From: Endothia cerciana
Lineage: Eukaryota > Ascomycota > Sordariomycetes > Diaporthales > Cryphonectriaceae
Length of the DNA stretch: 64,000 nt
Reading direction: 5' to 3'
Assembly: GCA_026119935.1 (NCBI GenBank)
Contig: JALRMH010000005.1
Location: 868,001-932,000, forward strand
The notes beneath the pieces were generated by a model, which was given only the letters and a program-made list of their open reading frames with translations, had not been told where the DNA came from and did no database searches. Below, one piece after another: positions 56,434 to 64,000 of the stretch. The position numbers and the translations under genes were made by a program. Each line of letters begins with the position of its first letter. The first letter of the stretch is position 1.

Positions 56434-58122
56434 CTACCATGAGGTGACGATCTTCTCCAGGGCCTCCAGCAGGATGTCCGCGTGCTTCTCCTCGAACGTC
56501 AACATGGGCCTGAGGCGCACCGCGCTGGCCCCCGAGCCGCCGATGTTGATGCCGAAGCTCTTCGCCTTCTTGAGGAACTCGTCGCGGCGCGGGTTGTCGA
56601 AGGCGATGAACGTGCCCTGGCCCTTGCCGCGCAGGTTGTCGAACTGGCCGGGGTGCTTCTCGGCCAGCTCCGCCAGCTTGCCGTACAGGTAGTCGCCCAC
56701 CCGCGCCGTCTGCGCGACCAGGTCGTGCTGCTCGATCTCCTCGATGATGGCCCGGAACAGGATCGCCCGCGCCGGGTCGCCCATCCAGGTGTTGAACTGG
56801 CGGTATGGCTTGTTGGGCCGCAGCTCGGGGTTGCCGAAGTAGTAGCCTGCGGTCTGGGCCTTCTTGGAGAAGGTGACCATGTCGGGGGGCGAGGGGAGGT
56901 CCCAGTGGTCGTGGGCCCAGAACTTGCCGGTCGCGCCCACGCCCGTCTGGACCTCGTCGACGATCATCAGCACGCCGTGCTTCTTGGTGACCTCGCGCAG
57001 GCCACGGAAGAACTCGGGCGAGGCGTGGTTGTCGCCACCCTCGGACTGGATGGGCTCGACGATCACCGCGCACGGGGGCACGCGGTAGTTCAGGATCAGG
57101 TCCTCAACCTCGGCGAGGGCGGCCTGCTCCGCCTTGCGGTTCTCCTCGACGTGCTCCTCCAGGGGGTACTTGAGCAGCGGGAAGGTGGCCTGGGGCCAGT
57201 CGAAGGCGGGGATGTCGAGCTTGTGGATGGGCTTGGAGCGGGTGGTGGACAGGGAGCCGAACAGGCGGCCGTGGAAGGCCGTCCTGAAGGACATGATGGA
57301 GAGCTCCGAGGCGCCGGGGGTCTGGTTGTTCATGGAAGAGAGCAGCTCCTCCTCGGTGAACTCGACGTGGGCGCCGCCGCGCTGCTGCTGGCGCTTCCAC
57401 ATGAACGCGGCCTTGTAGGCGGTCTCGTTGGCGTCAGAGCCGGCCATGGCCGTGAAGACCTGGTCCAGGCCCTTGGGCGCCACCTTGAGGATGCCGGAGC
57501 GCAGGACCTCGGCCCAGTCGTTGGGTGGGAAGTTGCCCAGGGCGGGGCGGTTGACCAGGGAGTTGACGACGGCATCGCTCCTCATGGCCCCGATCAGGTG
57601 GGGGTTGTTGTAGCCCACGGGGATGGAGGCGATCTGGGCGTAGCTGTACGGACGCACGGGGTGACACAGCGTCAGCCCCACATGTCTTGGCGATAACAGG
57701 GCAGGATATTGATTGCATGCAGGTGCATATAGCAGGAGGAGGAGGAGGAGGGGGAGGGGGAGGGGGAGGGGGAGGGGGAGGGCCAGGGGCAGGGGCGTAA
57801 GCACTTACACGTCCAGCAGCTTGTTCCCGTCCGGGTCCGCGATGTAGTTGCCAATCGAGGCCCTGTAGTCGGTGAGCATGTTCAAGCTCCTGGTGTCGAA
57901 GACCTTGTCCAGGTCGGCGGTCTGCTCCCTGGCCTTGGGGCCAGGAATCTCCGTCTTGACGGAGGGAGCGCTAGGCTCGATGCCGTCGAAGCGACCCATT
58001 CTGCTGGCAGAGACCGAGAATGCCCGGCTGGCGAGAGAGGAAGCAGGTGCAAGTCGCGGCGCGGCAAGGCTGGTCGGGCTCGTGGCAGCAACACGCCGTG
58101 AGATGGTACGGAGGGCAGACAT
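56434..58122 (-). CDS. 4-aminobutyrate aminotransferase, mitochondrial
   Basis: GABA transaminase (GatA/UGA1 type) converts GABA and 2-oxoglutarate to succinate semialdehyde and glutamate, the second step of the GABA shunt. Exons 58122-57809 and 57643-56434 join in frame (LLDV-YAQ) to 507 aa. The first about 40 residues (MSALRTISRRVAATSPTSLA) are Arg/Ser/Ala-rich without acids, a mitochondrial presequence. The class III aminotransferase core shows AMAGSDANETAYKAAF (PLP phosphate site), SFRTAFHGRLFGSLSTTRSK, CAVIVEPIQSEGGDNHAS, MIVDEVQTGVGATG with the PLP-binding Asp, and MVTFSKKAQTAGYYF with the Schiff-base Lys (about 365). The Arg of the C-terminal VRLRPML is also present. The 165-base intron contains a C-rich repeat in the mRNA sense. 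A TATAAG word lies 38-44 bases upstream of the ATG. Confidence 0.97.
57732..57782. repeat. Intronic (GGA)n-(GGGGGA)n repeat in the GABA transaminase gene
   Basis: AGGAGG units pass into about five GGGGGA units on the plus strand, i.e. CCCCCT repeats in the pre-mRNA near the middle of the only intron (57644-57808). The G-rich DNA strand is the transcription template and meets the quadruplex pattern. Confidence 0.9.
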
Positions 58123-58213
58123 TGTGAGGGAGGAGGGAGGGCAAGCCGTTGCTGCCCTTCTTATAGGCAGGGTCTAGCAGCTCAGAGGGGACCTATGATC
58201 CGCACCGGTATAA

Positions 58214-58230
58214 GGGGGGGGGGGGGGGGG
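58214..58230. repeat. G17 homopolymer
   Basis: Seventeen consecutive G, the longest homopolymer of this kind seen here, about 90 bases upstream of the GABA transaminase start. Confidence 0.88.
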
Positions 58231-59226
58231 AACCAACGAAAGCTAGGCGTCACAAGAACTAGGTAAAAAATCAAGCAATGGGGGATCCGTAGCCCAAGGT
58301 CGCAGGTACAAGAAGACGAGGGGGCGGTTGTTGTATTTACGTCGTTTGGGGAGCTGCTGGCTGACGTTCCAGTGCCACCCCAAAAATCGGGCGTCCCGCA
58401 CTCGCAGTGACTATCAGGGCCAACGGGGGCGGCTTATCAAGGTGGAGTGGCGACCTGAGTTCGGGCTCGAGACGGTGGGGTACAGGGGATCCTCCAGATC
58501 TGCCAGATTCGCCCTTCCAAGATCCTGATATTCACGTCCAGTTCTCCCCAACTCCTTCCTGGCCGCTGGTCTTCTGCTTGGGTGGCTATGGTGGCCCCAA
58601 GCAGACGCCCCCTCTCTGACCCGGAAGGCCCCCCAAACGCCTGAGGTGCCCTCGGGGTGCCCTCGAGGTGCCCTCGAGATTCCCAACCATCACCCACCGC
58701 CGTTCTCGTCTCGCCAGCCCCGGGCCAAACATCAAGGCCAAGACCTACAAAGCAGATGGCCGGCAGCGCGGAGACATCCCCTGTTAGCCTTACTGCTTTT
58801 GGCATGTCCAGCCGGCGCAGCCATCCGGCCCTCGACACCACCACATCAACTGAGCCTCTCGTACCGGTCCGGCCCCGGTGGGCGGCTTCTTCTTTTCCTT
58901 CTGGGCCACTGCCGTCTGTACCCGGTCAGCAAATACCCTTTCTTTCTTCTCATCGCCTTTTCCGACAGCCCACCGACCTCGGGTCGTCATGATAGCCTAG
59001 GAATTTCATGTCCGAAAGGGGAATGTCCATGCGACTTCCAAATATCTCGCAAGATATCTATCATGGTACCAGCCACTACCGGGTGACGCCCCCTTTCCAT
59101 AGTATAAAACGAGGCCCTCTTGGACATGCCTGTTTTGGTTATTCGTGCCAGATGTCGGTGTTGAGCACCAAGCCAAATCCCAGGTACAGGCCAGACCGCA
59201 TCAATCTTGGTACTGCTCTTCCCACA

Positions 59227-59267
59227 GGGGGAGAGAGAGAGAGGGAGAGAGAGAGGGGGGGGGGGGA
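59227..59267. repeat. Mixed G-run / GA tract
   Basis: GGGG(GA)n-GGGA(GA)n-G12 purine tract of the same design as 34328-34412. Confidence 0.85.
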
Positions 59268-60114
59268 GGACTCGTGGGGCCAGGCAGGCAGACCCGCGGT
59301 CTCGTTCGGACAGTGGTATGGTGTCGCCGACCTGGAGATGCAAATGGCGGTCGTCGTCTCGTGCGATACTCTTGGTCGAACCCCCCTCCCACAGAACGGT
59401 ATCTATTACTAGTTTCGGAGATGAGATGACCTCAGGTGGAGTTTACCTGAGTAGTCCACCCCCGGCCGCTGAACTTGTACTAGTATGGCTTCTCTGCTCC
59501 CTTGGGATGCTCTCCTGCAGCATGTTCCGTACCCCCTTGAAATTCCTCCCTGTGCAGAACAACCTTGAACATATATGACAACCGCCCTGCGGTCTCTTGA
59601 AAGGCCTTTTTCGTGGGGTTTCCTTACTCCACACTAGGGCCTTCTTGAGTACCCGACCTTATAATGCAGAAAGATCTCACACGGTCGCCTCGAGACGGAC
59701 CACCAACATCAAGCATCGAAAAAATCGCAGCGGCGATATATGATTCCATTATCCGTGTAACTCCTCAGAAAGCACCCTAGTACCCATCGGCAGAACACAG
59801 GCTTACCTCCGGAACGCCTATGCCTTAGCAGTATGCCACGTGATGATATCACCAGAAATGACTGCTCCCTTGGCCGCCCGCCGCCCCCAAAGAAAAAAAA
59901 CATTAAAGGAGGGAAAGATAAGAGTGTAACCCTTCGCTAGCCTGCCACGCAGCAACCGCAAATAAACTCCTGGGCAAACGAACAACACCTCCTCAATTCT
60001 CAGAAATCATAGAACGTCGTCTTCACAGGGGGTATAATCGAGCCAAACGCATAACCTCGGAGTTTCAAAGACGTATCGAGGCTGTGCGCAATCCAGGCAC
60101 CTCAGCAAAAGGTG

Positions 60115-61148
60115 TCACTTCGCCTCCCTGGTCCCCGCGCCGCCGTTCATCTGCTTCGCTCCTTCGTCGATGGAGAGGCCGTGCTCCTGGGCGACCCGCT
60201 TCCACGCCTCGAGCTCGCGGTAGACCCGGTCGCACTCATCCTTGAGCTTGTCGTTGGAGGAGCTGAGCTCAGCGATCGCCTGCTCGGTGAGGAGCTTCTC
60301 CAGCGTCCACTTTTCGATAGCTTGCTGTTCGTCCTCCTTGAGCTTAGTGATGTAACGAACCGCGTTCTGCAGGATCGAGCCCTTATTCTTCTCGCAGCCG
60401 GGCACAATCTTTGCCAGCTCGTTTATGCCCTCGTTGATGGTCTCACGACGGCGGCGCTCGACTACTCACTGTCAGCTCGAAACCTTTGGCAGCCTGAGAA
60501 AGACCTTGGCCGCCCGAGACTTTTGCCCGCCCAGGTCTTTGGGGAGATCATTTAGCACCCACCTTCCTTGTGGTTGTCCTTCCGCATCTTGTGCCACTCC
60601 TCAGAGCCAACAGCCGGCTTTGGGGTGGAGTACCTGTGAACTCCGGGGATGTCCTGCCGCATGACGCCATTGGCTTGACCGCCCACAACCAATGCGTGAT
60701 GGTCCATATGCAGGTTGTCTTGGTCGTGGCCGTAGGGCGATACTTCATGGTGCTGCTCCTCCACTCCCAGCTGAGCAGCAAAGTTCTCCTCCGAGGGCTT
60801 AGGTGCGTGGATAGTAGGGTAGACCAGAGCGGCGGCGGCAGTACTTGACGCATTTGCTGGATCCGCAGCATCGCCATGGTCAGTGCCGGCCGCGGCCTGC
60901 TGAAGGGCGTTGAAGTCAGACACGTTCACGCCGGCCGCAGCGGCCTGCGCAGTGTCGATGGTGCTGCCATAGCCGTCTGTGGGATCTGGACTAGCCATGG
61001 TGTTTCTCTTGGGACGACGGAGATCTGAGGGGGAGGGTTCGCCGAGTCGTTTCCGTTTGTGCGGCGGCGAATCCGTGAGTGCTGCTAGGTCTGGCTCCGT
61101 GTTCACCGCGACTTGCGCCATAACAAGTGCAGCGAGATCGGCAGACAT
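60115..61148 (-). CDS. cbf1: bHLH transcription factor, Cbf1-like
   Basis: Exons 61148-60563 and 60461-60115 join in frame (NHKE-V-ERRRRE) to 310 aa. Cbf1 binds RTCACRTG E-boxes, supports sulfur-amino-acid genes and, in yeasts, centromere element I. The bHLH occupies about residues 186-245: HKMRKDNHKEVERRRRETINEGINEL is the basic region and helix 1, with the His-Glu-Arg contact pattern for CACGTG, then KIVPGCEKNKGSILQNAVRYITKLKEDE as loop and helix 2. A long leucine/coiled-coil extension follows (KLLTEQAIAELSSSNDKLKDECDRVYRELEAW), as in Cbf1. The N-terminal 185 residues are Ala/Asp-rich and disordered with a basic patch (PPHKRKRL). The single intron splits the basic region, so correct splicing is needed for DNA binding. 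Confidence 0.93.
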
Positions 61149-64000
61149 GTGGCCTCAAGCTGGTCCGGGTCAACGGCAGTCTGCATGGCTGTTCAGTTGG
61201 GTACGCGACAGGTCAAGGACGGATACGGTGTTCGAGCGGGGGGTGAAGAGGGTGACGAGTCGTGAGAATGTAGGTTGTGAGTAGAGAGACTGAGAGCATA
61301 GAAAGGGAGAGAGACAGAGATGGAGGCGGGGAGGGGCAATACCGTGACAAGACGATCATGAGTGTGGCCAATTGCACCTGTCGGGGCCAAGTAGAGGCCG
61401 ACGAGACGGTGGCAATTTTTCGGTTGTTGGAGACTTCACTTGAAGCCATCACCTAGGACGCGTCTCTCAGCCTAGCTGCATGAACAGAAAGGAGAAAAAA
61501 AATCGTCTACATGGCGAGAACGGGCATTTGCACCAGGGACAAGCACGGTTGAATGGCTTGGTCCGACTCTCCAGAGCGGTGTTGGCTCACTTGAGCGGGG
61601 AGACGTGGTTTTGCGTCGAAATGAGACGCGTTTTTGCCTGTGTCCAGGCAGGGAGGGCCGTGTGTTAGGTTCTAAAAGGGCCGGTGGAGATGATCGTGGC
61701 CCTTGCGATCAGGGTGCTGGGACGGGTGTCCGTTGAGAGTGCATACGGACTGGCACGGAGGCCGAGGGATATGGAAGACGGCGGGCAACTCACATGATGA
61801 AGAGGAGCTCTTGCACATGACCAGTCAGGTGTTCGTCGAAAGAGGAGATGTCGGCGACAGCGGAAACAGCCTCGGATTAAATAACCGGGCGCCGTGGACG
61901 ATATCTGATGGGTTCGGTGGGTTTGTCGGGGTCTGCAAGGTCAGTTTCCATCATGTCCGAGGCCAGAACGGCGAGACTTAATGAATGCATACCTGATCTG
62001 TGGTGGGCTCGAGGCTGCCCTCTTGTTCGCTTTGATATTGGATACCGAGTGCACGTGAGTCCTTGAGGAAAGCAGAGAGGAGGGGCCTTTTCAAGGAAAA
62101 GCTTCTGGGCGGCGCTGGCCCAGGGTGGGCAGCAGAGGTGGGTACCGCCGTGGCTACCAGATGGTACCTGTAGGGCCGGGGGGTTTGGGCGGCGGCCTGG
62201 GGTAAACCCCAGGCGGAGCTGGGGTCACTCCTGATCCAGGCTCTGCCGAAGGGGAGGCAGCTCTGGCTTGCCCGTCCAGCGTCAAGTCGAGCGGACTCAT
62301 CTTAGCGCGGGCAGGTGGAGCCTTCACTCCACCCCCCTCCATTCCACCCACCCCTCCAGCTCACACCCATCCTCGCATTCACGGCCCTTAACTGGGCTTG
62401 GGGCCACCTCGTCACGGGTGACAAGGTGACCGTTGAGTGACAACCTGTTGAGCGCACCCGACTAGGGGCCTGTCAACCTTCGAGGGCCGGTGAAGGCAAC
62501 CAGCCGAGACCATGGCTTGATTGGCTGCATGACCCTTTACCCACATGATACAGCACAGGACTTTTGACAGGACTTTTTGAGAGGCTAAGGGGAGCTAAAC
62601 ATGTACATATCCTGCTTGGTCATAAACCTCCTCTCTCTTCTTGTGTCATCTACATGGCTGGTTTCCTGGCCGGATCGCAGTCGGGTGCATGCTCTGTGCA
62701 TCTGATACCGAGATCCCGTGATATGGGGGGGGGGATCGGCTGGATATGAGATCTGTCCCGCACAGCCAGTTCTCATCCGGAACAGCTGACCAGGCTGATC
62801 AGTCCTACCGGTCATGACCGGGGCCAAGCCGCGTATGTAGCGTTGCGACGAGGCTGTCTGTCTCAGCCTGCTGCTTCAAGCCATGCCCGCAGGTGTAGCC
62901 GGATTGTATTGCCTGGTCACTGCAACCGTGGGGGTCCGAGTGTTCGTCATCTGATGCAGAGCGTCAAAAAGAGATGGTGGGTGGACGCAACCACGGTGTT
63001 GCCCCTATCATTTCGTGACAGGCCTGCGTAACCCAGCAATTTCACACCCCCCATTCGAGCTGCTCCTGAGCGTGCCTCGCCGACCGTTCAGCTGGCAGGG
63101 GACTACTATGTACAGTACGGCTTGTTCACGGTACTTATTCGTTGGGGAAGAAAAAAAAAGCAATGAGACCCCCCTCTCGGCCGAGCAGGGACGACGCGCT
63201 GAAAATGGGGGACGAGTAGTTCGTGGGCGAAACCACTCAGGCCCTGGTACTGTCGGTTCGAGGCGTCAACACCAGATGGTCGTCCACTTCGTTTCTCCGA
63301 GCCCACTGGCCAATACAGCGCCCGGCGTTGCTCACGGATGGTCTGGCTGCCTCGGTGCTGCTGGCCCTGACGATATCTGCATCGAGGCCCAGAGATTGGT
63401 CCCGCAGCCAACTTCCGAAACTTGAGGAATACTCGGATGTGTGAAGTATATAGCCCTGCACACCCATGCCATCCAATAGTTGCAGCCGCGGATGGCGTAT
63501 TCACAAACTTCATTGCGAGCGATCTATAGTCGAACCACGGAAACACCTTCCAGCACTCCGTACATTCATGCCTCCTTGCCGCGTCCCCTGTCTTGGGATA
63601 GCTGCGTGAGACTCTCAGTCCTGTCCGACTGGCCCTCGTCCTCTTCCTCTTGGGTGGTCAATTTCCTGCTTCTCTGCAGCATTCTTTCCCGGGGTAGCTG
63701 GTTGGCTCGCTTGTCACGAACTATGGTGACATCCGTTCCCCTCCAGAGAGTAGCAGCCACCAAGCAGAGGCGCTCCTCAGGGTTGCGGTATTGAGAGGCG
63801 CTTATCGCTTATCGCCCGCCTCGGACCCTCAGAGCGTCATTGCCGCAAGTGGCGAGCACCGTGTGACCGACATCCCGTCCCGAAGCAGCTCACCCGTATG
63901 AATCAACACACCCTCAACATCCATCCTCGCTGAGGGTATCATCCAGTATGGGCGACCATTCAGTCACCAAGATTGACCACCCCAGCCACCTCCTCCTCGT
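61149..64000. other. Right-end region without recognised gene
   Basis: The first 300-500 bases are the Cbf1 leader and promoter. No gene is supported in the remaining 2.3 kb. A G10 run lies at 62725-62734 and paired CCCCAGG/CCTGGGG-like words occur near 62195-62225. An ATG at 63948 opens a frame that runs off the window end after 17 codons (MGDHSVTKIDHPSHLLL), which could be the start of the next plus-strand gene, but is too short to judge. Confidence 0.55.

Larger units (their letters stand above)
58123..60114. other. 2.0-kb intergenic region
   Basis: No gene is seen. Left end: GABA transaminase promoter with a 17-base G run (58214-58230). Centre: GAGGTGCCCTCG-type short repeats near 58640-58680 and a GA/poly-G tract at 59227-59267. 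Right end: 3' side of the bHLH gene, with a CACGTG word at 59837-59842 that reads ATCACGTG on the minus strand, the E-box form bound by Cbf1. Confidence 0.65.

Noticed and set aside
56482..57696. 404-codon frame antisense to the GABA transaminase gene
   Set aside because: Shadow frame produced by strong third-position GC bias; no family features.

Overview
The window reads as nuclear DNA of a filamentous ascomycete (Pezizomycotina, most likely Sordariomycetes). Genes carry short introns of about 50-165 bases with GTAAGT/GTATGT/GTGAGT donors and CAG/TAG acceptors, long GC-rich exons, and fungal-specific families (a YDR124W-like protein, fungal Cbf1, a fungal CFIm25 homologue). The genus cannot be fixed from sequence alone. 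I see no bacterial genes, CRISPR arrays, tRNA, rRNA or intact transposons.

Layout. 0-11 kb: three minus-strand genes, coronin (230-2636), the SWI/SNF-RSC type ATPase Snf2/Sth1 (3517-7996) and a WDR70-like WD-repeat protein (9053-10825). 11-21 kb: a UPF0047/YjbQ protein with a predicted membrane anchor (+), the mRNA 3'-processing factor CFIm25 (-), a PhyH-type dioxygenase (+), and a large unrecognised nuclear-looking protein (-) whose reading frame continues 204 codons past its TAG stop. 22.5-23.5 kb: Bmt5-type 25S rRNA uridine methyltransferase (+). 23.5-29.4 kb: gene-free. 29.4-31.4 kb: YDR124W-like/DUF2841 protein (-). 31.4-43.8 kb: 12.4 kb with no recognisable gene, rich in simple repeats and G or C homopolymers. 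43.8-61.1 kb: four minus-strand genes spaced by 1.8-2.7 kb: an ABCC/MRP vacuolar-type transporter, serine palmitoyltransferase subunit 2, mitochondrial GABA transaminase, and the bHLH factor Cbf1. 61.1-64 kb: no gene seen.

The genes are mostly unlinked housekeeping functions: actin dynamics, chromatin remodelling, mRNA 3' processing, rRNA modification, sphingolipid synthesis, GABA catabolism, glutathione-conjugate transport and sulfur/centromere regulation. They do not form an obvious cluster or pathway. I rebuilt splice structures by hand; every joined model listed as CDS keeps one open frame and gives a plausible family length. I found no convincing new multi-gene system. The least explained items are the in-frame extension after the stop at 17272, the 883-base intron splitting the second ATPase domain of the ABCC transporter, the anchored YjbQ, and the two gene-free, repeat-studded blocks.
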